46,902 nt of DNA from an uncultured Lachnobacterium sp. Lineage in GTDB: Bacteria > Bacillota > Clostridia > Lachnospirales > Lachnospiraceae. Position numbers and translations under genes: made by a program. The DNA is taken from the NCBI GenBank assembly GCA_900550545.1, contig URSS01000019.1:1-46902 (forward strand), written 5' to 3'. The notes beneath the pieces were generated by a model that made no database searches, was not told where the DNA came from, and saw only the letters and a program-made list of their open reading frames with translations. Below, in pieces: positions 6,952 to 16,541 of the stretch. The stretch's first letter is position 1. Every line of letters begins with the position of its first letter.

Positions 6952-9075
6952 CTATTGTTTTGCAAATTTTACACTGTGTGTCTCTGTTTTTGTGGATGTG
7001 TCTGAAAGTCCTTCATCGTCCACGGTCTCAATGGTCCATGTAATGGTTACTTTACCGGATGCACAATCCATATCACTGACTGAAATTGTCAGAGATCCGG
7101 AAACATCTTTGTCGCCTATATCATAATTAACGCCATCGCTTCCTGTCAATGTGTAAGATGCACTGACTGCGCCTTCCGGAGCTGCATAAGTCTTTGAAAA
7201 ACTATAACTTACTTCTTCCGGTCCCATACTGATGGTGATTGTCACCGTCGTTCCTGCCGGAACTGTCTTTCCGCTGGCAATACTTTGTGAGATAACTTTG
7301 CCTGCCGCAACCGAATCACTGTATGCTTCTTTTACATTAACTTTCAAGCCTGCTCCCGTGAGCTTGCTGCTTGCCTTGTCCTTTGACGCTCCCAATACAG
7401 ATGGTACCGTCACAGATTTCTGTCCCTGACTGACAACAATCGTTACTGTAGTACCACTGTCCACACTGCTGCCACCTACAGGTGTCTGGGAAATGACTTT
7501 ACCTGCATCCACACTGTCACTGTACTGATAATTCTTGACTACTTTGAGACCGGCATTGTTCAATGCATTGACTGCGTCTTTCTCCAAATATCCATTCACG
7601 TTTGGTACAACGACTTTTTCTTCCTCGGAATCTTTGTTGTCATCCGTATAATCTACATTCTGATCTCCAGCTACAATAACATTGACCGTAGATCCCTCGA
7701 GTGCCTGGGAACCTCCTGCCGGATCCTGTTCCAGTACTGTTCCTGCTGGCTGATCGGATTTCTGCTGTGCAACTTCAAACATGTATAATCCCTGTGCTTC
7801 AAGTGTCTGCTGAGCTTCTTCCTTTGTTTTGCCACATACATTCTCTACGACAATCATCTTCTCTGTATCCTGAGAAGCTTTCTGGCTTTCTGTCTGCGTC
7901 TCTGTCTGGGTTGTCTGTGATTCATTTGATTTTCCCGGATTGATCAGTTTCATTGCACCTACGATCAGATAAATAATTACAATTACAATAACAGCTAATG
8001 CAACAATGCCCATAATCGTCATTGCTTTATCCAGCTTTGGATTCAGACCGGATTCCTCTGCATCATCCTCGATATCGTCATCCTCTGCTTCAGGTTCTTC
8101 CCTATATGCCGTATATGCCGGAACCTGTTCTGTCTGAATCGGTTCGGTCGGCGCCTCCACAGCTCTCTGATCTTTGATCTGTTTGATCTCATCCTGGCTG
8201 ATAATTTTTGTCTTACCATTGTCCACAAGTGGTGCGATCACAACGAAATCCTCGTTTGGCTTCACCAGTGACTTGCGCAGATCTGCCAGCAAATCCTCGA
8301 TTGTCTGATAACGACGATCCGGATTCTTCTGTGTACATTTTAAGATAATCTTCTCCAAACTGATTGGAAGATTGGATGCATAAGTACTCGGCGGTGTGAT
8401 TTCTTCCTGCAGATGCTGAATGGCAACTGCCACCGTCGTATCTCCATCAAACGGAACACGTCCGGTCACCATCTCATACATGACAATACCGAGCGAATAA
8501 ATATCACTTCTTCCATCCACAAATCCGTTTCTTGCCTGCTCCGGCGAAGAATAATGAACCGATCCCATAACATCGGAACTGATTGTATTGGACGATGCTG
8601 CTCTGGCAATGCCAAAATCGGTAACTTTTACTTTTCCCTCTGTGGAAATAATAATATTCTGTGGTTTGATATCACGGTGTGTGATCTGTTTGTTGTGGGC
8701 TGCTTCAATTCCACGTGCCACCTGAATGGCAATACTTACGGATTCTTTAAATGTTAACTGACCTTTTTTCTCGATATACGTCTTAAGAGTGATGCCCTCC
8801 ACATATTCCATAACGATGAAATAGAGTCCATCTTCGCTTCCTACATCATATATATTTACAATATTCGGATGCTCAAGTCCTGCTGCAGACTGTGCTTCTG
8901 TGCGGAATTTTGCTACAAATGTGCGGTCCTCGGAAAATTCTGTACGCAATACTTTGATTGCTACAAACCGCCCCAACACATGATCTTTTGCTTTGTATAC
9001 ATCGGACATTCCGCCGGCACCGATCTTACTTACAATTTCATATCTATCTGCTAAATACGTACCAACTGTTAACAT
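6952..9075 (-). CDS. prkC: PASTA-domain Ser/Thr protein kinase (PrkC/Stk1)
   Basis: A 707-residue membrane kinase. The kinase domain (about 12-275) has the glycine loop KIGAGGMSDVYK, VAIK, the catalytic HRDIKPQN and DFG, so it is a complete RD kinase. A linker rich in Glu/Asp follows, with one membrane span at about 355-377. Outside lie three PASTA repeats (about 405-615; each begins with a VP/VENV..G.. motif and ends with a 'G..V.V.VS' strand), the parts that bind peptidoglycan or muropeptides. A further beta-rich segment of about 90 residues follows the last PASTA repeat. The start has GAGGTG as ribosome site, and its first 7 bases overlap the end of prpC, its cognate phosphatase. Confidence 0.97.
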   Translation of the reverse strand: MLTVGTYLADRYEIVSKIGAGGMSDVYKAKDHVLGRFVAIKVLRTEFSEDRTFVAKFRTEAQSAAGLEHPNIVNIYDVGSEDGLYFIVMEYVEGITLKTYIEKKGQLTFKESVSIAIQVARGIEAAHNKQITHRDIKPQNIIISTEGKVKVTDFGIARAASSNTISSDVMGSVHYSSPEQARNGFVDGRSDIYSLGIVMYEMVTGRVPFDGDTTVAVAIQHLQEEITPPSTYASNLPISLEKIILKCTQKNPDRRYQTIEDLLADLRKSLVKPNEDFVVIAPLVDNGKTKIISQDEIKQIKDQRAVEAPTEPIQTEQVPAYTAYREEPEAEDDDIEDDAEESGLNPKLDKAMTIMGIVALAVIVIVIIYLIVGAMKLINPGKSNESQTTQTETQTESQKASQDTEKMIVVENVCGKTKEEAQQTLEAQGLYMFEVAQQKSDQPAGTVLEQDPAGGSQALEGSTVNVIVAGDQNVDYTDDNKDSEEEKVVVPNVNGYLEKDAVNALNNAGLKVVKNYQYSDSVDAGKVISQTPVGGSSVDSGTTVTIVVSQGQKSVTVPSVLGASKDKASSKLTGAGLKVNVKEAYSDSVAAGKVISQSIASGKTVPAGTTVTITISMGPEEVSYSFSKTYAAPEGAVSASYTLTGSDGVNYDIGDKDVSGSLTISVSDMDCASGKVTITWTIETVDDEGLSDTSTKTETHSVKFAKQ

Positions 9076-9812
9076 GCTTTCACCTCATACATAAATGGTT
9101 CTATAATCATTACTGTAATGTTGTCCCTGCCTCCGTTCTGGTTGGCAGTCTTTACCAATAGTTCTGTCTTTTCTTCTATCGAAATATCGCAGGAAACAAT
9201 ATTGCGGATGACTTCATCCTCCACCATATTGGTCAGTCCATCGGTACAGATCACAATGCGGTCTCCTTCCTGTAATTCAACTTCAAAGAAATCCGCTTCT
9301 ACATCTGCCTTTGCACCGATTGCCCGGGTAATGATATTTTTATCCGGATGTTCTCTGGCCGCCGCAACATCGACTTCGCCAAGCCTTACCATCTCCGCTA
9401 CCAGAGAATGATCCTTGGTCACCTGACGGATATCGTCATTTACAATATAAAGCCGACTGTCACCGACATTGGCGACATAAAGCTTTCCATCGATAATTGT
9501 CGCGACAACAAGAGTCGTCCCCATGCCCTGTTTCGACTCATCTTCTGCTGCTTCTTCAATTAGAATTTTGTTGGCTGTGCTGATTGCCTTTTTTATAATT
9601 GAAACCGGTTTCTCCCCCGGGTCTCTGGATACGGACGCTACCACACGCTGCGTAGTGTAACGCGACGCATAGTCGCCAGCCTTATGGCCACCCATACCAT
9701 CTGCCACAATATACAAATTCGGCAGATTACCAACTGGGTCATCCGATGCGAAAAAATAATCCTGATTCATTTCTCGCAAGGCGCCGGTATCCGTTATGGA
9801 ATACGTCTTCAT
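9069..9812 (-). CDS. prpC: PP2C-type Ser/Thr protein phosphatase
   Basis: A 247-residue cytosolic metal-dependent phosphatase that reverses PrkC phosphorylation. The metal ligands are recognisable: MNQDYF near the N-terminus, VADGMGGHKAGD near 37-48, VGDSRLYI, CTDGLTNMV and GGRDNITVMI near the end. The stop codon overlaps the prkC start in ATGTTAA, which implies translational coupling and near-equal production of the two enzymes. The gap to rlmN (33 bp) is among the largest within the long gene run. Normal length, no defects. Confidence 0.97.
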   Translation of the reverse strand: MKTYSITDTGALREMNQDYFFASDDPVGNLPNLYIVADGMGGHKAGDYASRYTTQRVVASVSRDPGEKPVSIIKKAISTANKILIEEAAEDESKQGMGTTLVVATIIDGKLYVANVGDSRLYIVNDDIRQVTKDHSLVAEMVRLGEVDVAAAREHPDKNIITRAIGAKADVEADFFEVELQEGDRIVICTDGLTNMVEDEVIRNIVSCDISIEEKTELLVKTANQNGGRDNITVMIIEPFMYEVKAC

Positions 9813-9845
9813 CCGCTTTATCCTTTCTTGCTGTAAAATTAAATG

Positions 9846-10892
9846 CTACCCCTCTTTGGAAGCGATATATCGCTTACGTAACTGTCCGCAGGCTCCATCA
9901 ATATCCCTGCCCATTTCTCTTCTTATAGTAACATTTATTCCGTTTTTTTCAAGTTTATTTTTAAAGGCCGCAATCACAGCCGCATTTGACTGCACATAAT
10001 CACGCTCTTTAATCGGGTTGACCGGAATGAGATTTACATGACAATTCATACCGTGAATTAACTGTGAAAGTTCTCTGGCATCCTCATCCGTGTCGTTGAC
10101 GCCCCCTACAAGACTGTACTCAAAAGTCACTCTGCGTCCTGTCTTATCAAAATAATAACGACAGGCATCAATCACTTCATGAATGTCATATTTATTGGCA
10201 ACCGGCATAAGTTCCAGACGTTTCTGCTGATTGGATGCATGCAGTGACAATGCCAGTGTGATTGCAAGCTGCCGGTCTGCCAGTTCCCGCATTCGTGGCA
10301 CAATACCACAAGTGGATACGGTGAGGTTTCTCTGGCTGATGTTCAGCCCATTTTCATCCGTCAGCAATTCAATAAATTTCAAAAGATTGTCAAAATTATC
10401 CATCGGCTCGCCAGTTCCCATCACAACAACATTGGAAATCCGTTCTCCGATATCCTTTCCAATCTTATAAATCTGATCCAGCATCTCCGATGGCTTAAGT
10501 CCACGCACGAGTCCGTCCAGAGTTGAAGCACAGAAACGACAGCCCATACGACAGCCCACCTGCGAAGAGATGCACACCGAATTGCCATGCTTATAACGCA
10601 TCAGCACACTCTCTATGACATTGCCGTCTTCCAGAAGAAACAGATATTTTCTTGTACCATCAATTTTGGAAATCTGTACTGCCTCCTGATGAAGATCTGT
10701 TATGTAACATAACTGTTCTAATTTTTCCCGGAATGCTTTCGAAAGGTTTGTCATCTCGTCAAAAGCATCCACCTGCTTTACGTGCAACCACTGGTATACC
10801 TGCTTTGCACGAAATGCCTTCTCACCGTTTTTCTCAATAAATGCTGTCAGTTCTTCCAAATTGAACGATTTAATATCAATCTTATTATCCAT
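9846..10892 (-). CDS. rlmN: 23S rRNA (adenine2503-C2)-methyltransferase RlmN
   Basis: A 348-residue radical SAM enzyme that methylates A2503 of 23S rRNA and A37 of some tRNAs at carbon 2. The iron-sulfur motif CxxxCxxC is at Cys114, Cys118 and Cys121 (VGCRMGCRFCAST). GTGEPMDN, the SAM-binding segment, follows. The conserved second catalytic cysteine is in GACGQL at about 335. The N-terminal helical accessory domain (KAFRAKQVYQWLH) is present. Normal RlmN size; nothing suggests the Cfr resistance branch. Its ATG lies inside the end of rsmB (ATGCATGGATAA), giving an 8-bp overlap, with AAGGAG as ribosome site. Confidence 0.97.
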   Translation of the reverse strand: MDNKIDIKSFNLEELTAFIEKNGEKAFRAKQVYQWLHVKQVDAFDEMTNLSKAFREKLEQLCYITDLHQEAVQISKIDGTRKYLFLLEDGNVIESVLMRYKHGNSVCISSQVGCRMGCRFCASTLDGLVRGLKPSEMLDQIYKIGKDIGERISNVVVMGTGEPMDNFDNLLKFIELLTDENGLNISQRNLTVSTCGIVPRMRELADRQLAITLALSLHASNQQKRLELMPVANKYDIHEVIDACRYYFDKTGRRVTFEYSLVGGVNDTDEDARELSQLIHGMNCHVNLIPVNPIKERDYVQSNAAVIAAFKNKLEKNGINVTIRREMGRDIDGACGQLRKRYIASKEG

Positions 10893-12174
10893 GCATGCTC
10901 CTTACCATCTTTGCGAGGAAAAATCCATCACTTCCCACCTCACCGGGATACATCTGTTTCTGTGACACAAGTGAAAAGTCCGCATGTTTCTGTAAAAACG
11001 TCTCCACGTTCTCTTCATTTTCCGCCCGGTGAATTGTGCAGGTACTGTATACCATGGTTCCACCCGGCTTTACGTATGCACATACAACATCTAACATCTG
11101 CTGCTGCATTTGTGCCAGTTCCTGTGCTTTTTTCTCTGTCATTTTATAACGGATATCCGTCTTTCTTCCCATGACTCCCAGACCGGAACAGGGCAGATCA
11201 CACACAAGAACATCCGCCTTTTCTATGGATGCCTCATCCAGTACCGTGGCATCCATCTGTACTGCCTTCATATTATGCAGACCGGTACGCAAAATATTCT
11301 CTTCAATGAGTCCGACTTTATATTCAGTCAGATCTCTTGCCTCTACCATACCGGTACCATCTAATAATTCTGCCATATGTGTGCTTTTGCCGCCCGGTGC
11401 TGCACAAACATCAATCACATAATTTCCCGGCTTTGGATCAGCGGCGACCGCTACCATCATGGAGCTGACATCCTGCACATAGAACCATCCATCCTGAAAG
11501 CTCTCAAGTCCTGCCAGATAATCAAATCCAGACAGTGCAAAAGCATATGGAATTTCCGGCACTTCCGTCACCGTAACGCCTTCCTCTTCCAGTCTTTTTT
11601 TCAGTTCCTGTGGCGTACATTTTTGTAGATTGGTGCGAACGGTAAGTTTTGCTTCTGTGGAAAGTGCCTCCAGAATCTGTGTCGTCCGTTCCTTACCATA
11701 ATCTTTCTGCCACGTATTTACAATCCATTCCGGAACCGAATAGCAGACACTGGCATTTGGAAATTCAACTATTTTCCACTCTCTGGCAATGCTTCGAAGC
11801 ACGCCATTGACAAAGCCGGACAGACCGGAAAATCCGCGTTTTCTCGCCAGTTTTACCGCCTCATTACACACGGCAGAATCCGGTACACCGTCCATATACA
11901 TGATCTGGTAAACACTCAGCCGCATAAGGTTGCGAATCAATGGTTTCATCTTTCGCACCTTTGTCTTTGAAAAATGGTCGATCACATAATCTAACGTGAT
12001 CTGTTTTTCCACCGTTCCCTCGGTCAGCCTTGTCAGAAATGCGCGTTCCTGCTTTGACAGATACTGATATTTGTCCAGCACATCACGAAGCACCAGATGA
12101 CTATATTGTCCATCCTCATTGATGGCCATCAGCATTTCTAAGACAAGGGCTCTGGTATTGACGGTATTAGTCAC
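10885..12174 (-). CDS. rsmB: 16S rRNA (cytosine967-C5)-methyltransferase RsmB
   Basis: A 429-residue enzyme with an N-terminal NusB-like RNA-binding domain (about 1-140) and a C-terminal Rossmann methyltransferase. SAM-binding VIDVCAAPGGKST, DLPCSGLGVMGRKTDIR and the catalytic YSTCTIHRAENEENV are visible, giving both conserved cysteines (PC and TC). The frame is open to 12243, but those residues overlap the peptidase gene. I place the start at GTG 12174 (VTNTVNTRALVLEML), which has GGAGGAAGAG as ribosome site and overlaps the previous stop by 8 bases. Part of the conserved fmt-rsmB-rlmN order. Confidence 0.95.
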   Translation of the reverse strand: MTNTVNTRALVLEMLMAINEDGQYSHLVLRDVLDKYQYLSKQERAFLTRLTEGTVEKQITLDYVIDHFSKTKVRKMKPLIRNLMRLSVYQIMYMDGVPDSAVCNEAVKLARKRGFSGLSGFVNGVLRSIAREWKIVEFPNASVCYSVPEWIVNTWQKDYGKERTTQILEALSTEAKLTVRTNLQKCTPQELKKRLEEEGVTVTEVPEIPYAFALSGFDYLAGLESFQDGWFYVQDVSSMMVAVAADPKPGNYVIDVCAAPGGKSTHMAELLDGTGMVEARDLTEYKVGLIEENILRTGLHNMKAVQMDATVLDEASIEKADVLVCDLPCSGLGVMGRKTDIRYKMTEKKAQELAQMQQQMLDVVCAYVKPGGTMVYSTCTIHRAENEENVETFLQKHADFSLVSQKQMYPGEVGSDGFFLAKMVRSMHG

Positions 12175-12865
12175 GGTCTCTTCCTCCAAAAAGTAAAATA
12201 ATTCGAAGTAACTGTAAAATTGCCGCTGCTGCACTTGCCACATAAGTCAGCGCCGCTGCAGTCAGAACGTTTCTTGTATATCCAAGTTCCTGCTCGCCGA
12301 GAATTCCCTGCTCACGCAGCATCATCATTGCTCTGCGGGATGCATCAAACTCGACCGGAAGGGTAATGATCTGAAAGATCACTGCGAACGAGAATAATAA
12401 AATTCCAAAATTAATAATCATCATGGAAGAACGGCTGTTCATCAACGCACCAATGATAATCACCGGCCATGCCAGTGCCGATCCAAAGTTTGCAATTGGA
12501 ACGAATGCAGAACGCAGGCGAAGCGGAACATATCCTCTCGCATGCTGAATCGCATGTCCGCACTCATGTGCCGCAACTCCGACGGCTGCAACCGAAGTAG
12601 AATTGCAAACCGTATCCGAAAGATTCAATGTTTTATTCGATGGATTATAATGATCGGTCAGGCTGCCAGATACATGGCGCACCTTCACATCATAAATTCC
12701 TGCTGCATTCAGAATACGCTGTGCCGCCTGTGCACCGGTCATTCCGGACATGCTGCGGTACTGGGAATATTTGTTGAATGTGGTCTTTACCTTTGCAGAC
12801 GCAATCATGCAGATGATTGCACCGATAATTACAAGAATGTATGTGCTATCCCAATATAAATACAT
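12167..12865 (-). CDS. membrane zinc metallopeptidase, YugP family
   Basis: A 232-residue membrane protein with the zinc protease motif HECGH at about residue 100 (GVAAHECGHAIQHA) and hydrophobic segments at about 8-24, 128-145, 150-172 and 205-225. The stretch LPVEFDASRRAM after the third span is characteristic of the YugP/DUF2248 neutral zinc metallopeptidases; the Glu in it probably supplies the third zinc ligand. Substrate is unknown for the family. It is commonly found between fmt and rsmB in Clostridia, as here. It has a strong AGGAAGGAG ribosome site, 12 bp after fmt. Confidence 0.9.
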   Translation of the reverse strand: MYLYWDSTYILVIIGAIICMIASAKVKTTFNKYSQYRSMSGMTGAQAAQRILNAAGIYDVKVRHVSGSLTDHYNPSNKTLNLSDTVCNSTSVAAVGVAAHECGHAIQHARGYVPLRLRSAFVPIANFGSALAWPVIIIGALMNSRSSMMIINFGILLFSFAVIFQIITLPVEFDASRRAMMMLREQGILGEQELGYTRNVLTAAALTYVASAAAAILQLLRIILLFGGRDRD

Positions 12866-12877
12866 GGCTACTCCTTC

Positions 12878-13810
12878 CTACTGGCGAAAAAATGTGCCCT
12901 CTTCCACTGTATAACCACGCATAAATGCACCTGCATCCATGCGTTTCTTTCCAGCAAGCTGCACTTCAAGCAATGCCAGTTGTCCATCCCCGGTCTGTAC
13001 GATCAATTCATTTTTTTCTGCCTTCACAATGCAGCCCGGTTCATAATCATTTGCTTCATCTACTACCTTTGCTTTCCATATTTTGAAAGCTTTGTCATCC
13101 AGATGTGTATACGCACTCGGCCACGGATTTAATCCACGGATCAGACGCTCAATCTCCACGGCCGGCTTTTTCCAGTCGATATTTCCAAGTTCTTTTGTGA
13201 TCTTGGAAGTATGTGTACTCGCATCATTGTTCTGTGGAGTGAACTGTGCAGTGCCTTTCTCAAGCATGTCCATGGTCTCCACACATAATTTTGCCCCGAC
13301 TTCCGCCAATTTATCAAACAGGCTTCCACCTGTCTCATCCTCCGCAATACGCACTTCGCGTTTTGCGATCATATCACCGGTGTCAATGCCGGTATCCATA
13401 CGCATCGTTGTAACACCTGTGATGGCATCTCCGTTGATCACGGCCCACTGAATCGGTGCCGCGCCACGATACTTCGGAAGAAGCGACGCATGAACATTCA
13501 CACAGCCATATTTGGGCATATCCAGAATATTTTTCGTAAGGATCTGTCCAAATGCCACAACAATAAAAATATCCGCATCAAATTTTTTCAGATATTCTAC
13601 ATTCGCATCCTCGCGGATCTTCTTTGGCTGAAACACTTCAATTCCATGGGAAAGTGCGCACTCCTTGACCGGTGGAAACTGCATGGCATTGCCTCTTCCC
13701 TTCGGCTTATCCGGCTGCGTCACTGCAAGAACCACTTCGTGACCTGCGCGAATGATTTCTTCTAATACCCCCACCGAAAAATCCGGTGTACCCATAAATA
13801 CTACTCTCAT
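12878..13810 (-). CDS. fmt: methionyl-tRNA formyltransferase
   Basis: A 310-residue enzyme that formylates initiator Met-tRNA using 10-formyltetrahydrofolate. The N-terminal Rossmann domain starts MRVVFMGTPDFSV. The catalytic Asn/His and folate region read VNVHASLLPKYRGAAPIQWA, and the catalytic Asp lies in MRMDTGIDTGD. The C-terminal OB-fold that grips the tRNA begins near 205 (LIRGLNPWPSAY). It follows def by 3 bp with a weak ribosome site, so it is probably translated by coupling to def; the two enzymes act in sequence on nascent formyl-Met. Confidence 0.97.
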   Translation of the reverse strand: MRVVFMGTPDFSVGVLEEIIRAGHEVVLAVTQPDKPKGRGNAMQFPPVKECALSHGIEVFQPKKIREDANVEYLKKFDADIFIVVAFGQILTKNILDMPKYGCVNVHASLLPKYRGAAPIQWAVINGDAITGVTTMRMDTGIDTGDMIAKREVRIAEDETGGSLFDKLAEVGAKLCVETMDMLEKGTAQFTPQNNDASTHTSKITKELGNIDWKKPAVEIERLIRGLNPWPSAYTHLDDKAFKIWKAKVVDEANDYEPGCIVKAEKNELIVQTGDGQLALLEVQLAGKKRMDAGAFMRGYTVEEGTFFRQ

Positions 13811-13813
13811 ATA

Positions 13814-14299
13814 TTATTCATCATCCTCTTCTTCATATACAACATCATGGAGTTCACCTTCGACTCTTTCTACATAAAGATGACCGTCAAGGTGTTCGAA
13901 CTCATGACACATACAGCGTGCAAACAGCTCGGTTCCTTCCACAATATGCTCCTGCATATCCAGATCATAATATTTTGTCTTTACATAATTTGGCCGTGTC
14001 ACCTGACCTGCTTTTCCCGGAACACTCAAGCAGCCTTCATCACCGGTCTGCTCTCCGGAAGATTCCAGAATTTCCGGATTGATCATCACATATGGTCCCT
14101 GTCCGTCTCCTACATCAATGACTACGATTCTCTTTAAAATGCCAACCTGCGGTGCTGCAAGTCCTACACCGTTTGCCTCATACATGGTCTCGATCATGTC
14201 CTCTGCTAAAGTACGGATCTTTGGTGTAACCTCTGTGATTGGTCTGCATACCTTGTTCAGAATCGGATCTCCCTGTACGCGAATTGTTCTAAGTGCCAT
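13814..14299 (-). CDS. def: peptide deformylase
   Basis: A 161-residue metalloenzyme that removes the N-formyl group from new polypeptides. The three family motifs are intact: GVGLAAPQVG near 45, EGCLSVPG near 93 (Cys is a metal ligand) and CHEFEHLDG near 134 (HExxH). The short C-terminal tail is strongly acidic (EEEDDE). It starts behind GGAGG, 10 bp after priA, and is followed almost directly by fmt. Normal size for a type 1 bacterial deformylase. Confidence 0.97.
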   Translation of the reverse strand: MALRTIRVQGDPILNKVCRPITEVTPKIRTLAEDMIETMYEANGVGLAAPQVGILKRIVVIDVGDGQGPYVMINPEILESSGEQTGDEGCLSVPGKAGQVTRPNYVKTKYYDLDMQEHIVEGTELFARCMCHEFEHLDGHLYVERVEGELHDVVYEEEDDE

Positions 14300-14309
14300 C
14301 TTTTACCTC

Positions 14310-16541
14310 CTAAAAACCACTTGACGGGTTGAAATCAAATTGAATAGTTACGTTTGAAAACGCGTTCGTCTTCTTTCCAAACTGCTCTAAGGCATCCTTA
14401 AGTGCCACAAGCGTCTGGTAATCCGCTGCTTTCATATACAAAACTTTGCGGTATATATCATTTACTTTTGCAATCGTCGCATCGGCCGGTCCGACAAGGA
14501 GCACCGGCTTTCCACTTCTTTTAATTGCAGACTGTAATTTGTCTGCCATAAGCTGCGCAGTCTGCTGTGTGATCTGCTCATTTTTTCCCATGCAATGCAC
14601 CAGAAGCATATTCCAGATTGGCGGATAATGCATCATTTTACGATACGCGATCTCATGCTGGTAAAACGCCTCATAGTCCTGCGCCTTTGCCGTCTGAATG
14701 GCAAAATGCTCCGGATCGTAAGTCTGGATAACCGCCTGTCCCGGCAACTGTCCACGTCCCGCACGTCCCACCGCCTGTGTCAAAAGCTGGAACGTCCGCT
14801 CCGCCGCATGATAATCAGCCACATGCAGTGACATATCTGCCGCAAGGACACCTACGAGCGTGACATTCGGAAAATCATGTCCTTTTACGATCATCTGCGT
14901 TCCGATGAGAATGTCTGCCTCCTGATTGGCAAAGGCCTGCAGAATTTTCTCATAGGAATCTTTGGTGCGTGTCGTATCAAAATCCATACGCAGCACCCGT
15001 GCCTTAGGAAATCTCTGTTTTACGAGCATCTCGATTTTCTGCGTTCCCGCTTTAAATCCACCGAGATATTTACTGCCACAGGAAGGACAGACTTTCGGCT
15101 GTCTTTCTTCATAACCACAATAATGACAGACCATTCTGCCACCGGCATGCTGACTTAAAGATACATCGCAATGAGGACATTTTACCACATATCCGCAAGC
15201 TCTGCATGAAATAAATCCAGAAACACCTCTTCGATTCAAAAAAAGCATCGTCTGCTGCTTCTTTTCCAGGCGTTCCTCCATAAGTTCCTGCAAGCGTTTG
15301 CTTAAGATGGAACGGTTTCCATCCCGCAATTCCTGTCGTAAATCTACTACTTCACAGGTTGGAAGTGCCTGATTTTTTACACGCTGTGTCATTTCAAGCA
15401 GCTGATATCTGCCTGTTTGCGCCATATAATAACTGTCTATGGACGGTGTGGCGGAACCGAGCACGACCGCCGCATGATTTATCCTTGCGCGTTCAATTGC
15501 CACTTCTCTTGCATGATAACGCGGCGATGTCTCACTTTTATATGAATTTTCATGTTCCTCATCAATAATAATCAGCCCCAGTCTTTCAAACGGAGTAAAA
15601 AGCGCCGAGCGGGGACCGATCATAATGTCGATCTCCCCGGCTTTTGCACGTTCATACTGATCGTAACGTTCTCCCTGGGAAAGGCGCGAATTCATAATCG
15701 ATACACGGTCTCCGAAACGGTTGTAAAAACGCATCACAGTCTGATAGGTCAGCGCAATCTCCGGAATCAGTACGATTGCCTGTCTGCCCGCTGCAAGAAC
15801 ATGTGCGATCAGTTCCATGTACACTTCTGTCTTGCCGCTTCCAGTCACGCCTTTTAAAAGATATGTTTTTGGATGCCCACTGTCCATATCTTCTGTAATC
15901 CGATCCACAACCTGTGTCTGATTTTCGTTGAGTGTCAGATGATATCCCTCCTGTGTCAGATGCTGCACCGGATTCCGGTAGCAGGTCGTTGTCTCAATCT
16001 GCAGAATCTGCTGTTCCTGCAGATTGCGGATCGTTGCTGCCGACACATTCAGTTTCTGTGTGACCATAGTATAATCAATTTCTTTTTGTGCGATCAGTTC
16101 CCGCAGCAGGCGGGCTTTTGCTTTATAATGTCTGCTCTCGAACAGTGCAAGTTTCTGCTGTGCCTGCGCCTCATTGAGAAGCAGCTTCACCGTTTTACGC
16201 TCTACATGTCTGGTCTGCTTTTTGATTGGAAGAACCGTTTTCAATGCCTGATTCATCGTGGAGCCATAGTTTTTCCGAATCCATGCCGCCATCTCGATCA
16301 GCTGGGATTCCATCGGCACACTTCCCTCATGAATTCCTATGAGCGGACGGATTTTGTCCACATCAAATTCCGGTTCTTCCGTCACTTCCACCACATATCC
16401 GGTCAATGTGCGTTTTCCAAACGGAATATCCACCTGCACGCCCGGATGAATCTGCTCCCGCAGCTGTGACGGAATTGCATACTGAAATGTTTTATCCAGT
16501 TTATCAAGGGAAATATCTACAATGATATTGGCATAGGTCAT
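14310..16541 (-). CDS. priA: primosomal protein N' (replication restart helicase PriA)
   Basis: A 743-residue 3'-5' DNA helicase that reloads the replisome at stalled forks. The N-terminal 3'-binding domain begins YANIIVDISLDKLDKTFQYA. Helicase motif I is GVTGSGKTEVY, motif II is DEEH (IIIDEEHENSYKS), motif III is LGSATPS. A double zinc site follows with eight cysteines between CRACGYVVKCPHC and CPSCGSKY, then the second helicase lobe (IGTQMIVKGHDFPNVTLVG, QAVGRAGRG). Complete. Its ATG overlaps the cobA-hemD stop (ATGA), with GAAGGTG as ribosome site. Confidence 0.97.
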   Translation of the reverse strand: MTYANIIVDISLDKLDKTFQYAIPSQLREQIHPGVQVDIPFGKRTLTGYVVEVTEEPEFDVDKIRPLIGIHEGSVPMESQLIEMAAWIRKNYGSTMNQALKTVLPIKKQTRHVERKTVKLLLNEAQAQQKLALFESRHYKAKARLLRELIAQKEIDYTMVTQKLNVSAATIRNLQEQQILQIETTTCYRNPVQHLTQEGYHLTLNENQTQVVDRITEDMDSGHPKTYLLKGVTGSGKTEVYMELIAHVLAAGRQAIVLIPEIALTYQTVMRFYNRFGDRVSIMNSRLSQGERYDQYERAKAGEIDIMIGPRSALFTPFERLGLIIIDEEHENSYKSETSPRYHAREVAIERARINHAAVVLGSATPSIDSYYMAQTGRYQLLEMTQRVKNQALPTCEVVDLRQELRDGNRSILSKRLQELMEERLEKKQQTMLFLNRRGVSGFISCRACGYVVKCPHCDVSLSQHAGGRMVCHYCGYEERQPKVCPSCGSKYLGGFKAGTQKIEMLVKQRFPKARVLRMDFDTTRTKDSYEKILQAFANQEADILIGTQMIVKGHDFPNVTLVGVLAADMSLHVADYHAAERTFQLLTQAVGRAGRGQLPGQAVIQTYDPEHFAIQTAKAQDYEAFYQHEIAYRKMMHYPPIWNMLLVHCMGKNEQITQQTAQLMADKLQSAIKRSGKPVLLVGPADATIAKVNDIYRKVLYMKAADYQTLVALKDALEQFGKKTNAFSNVTIQFDFNPSSGF

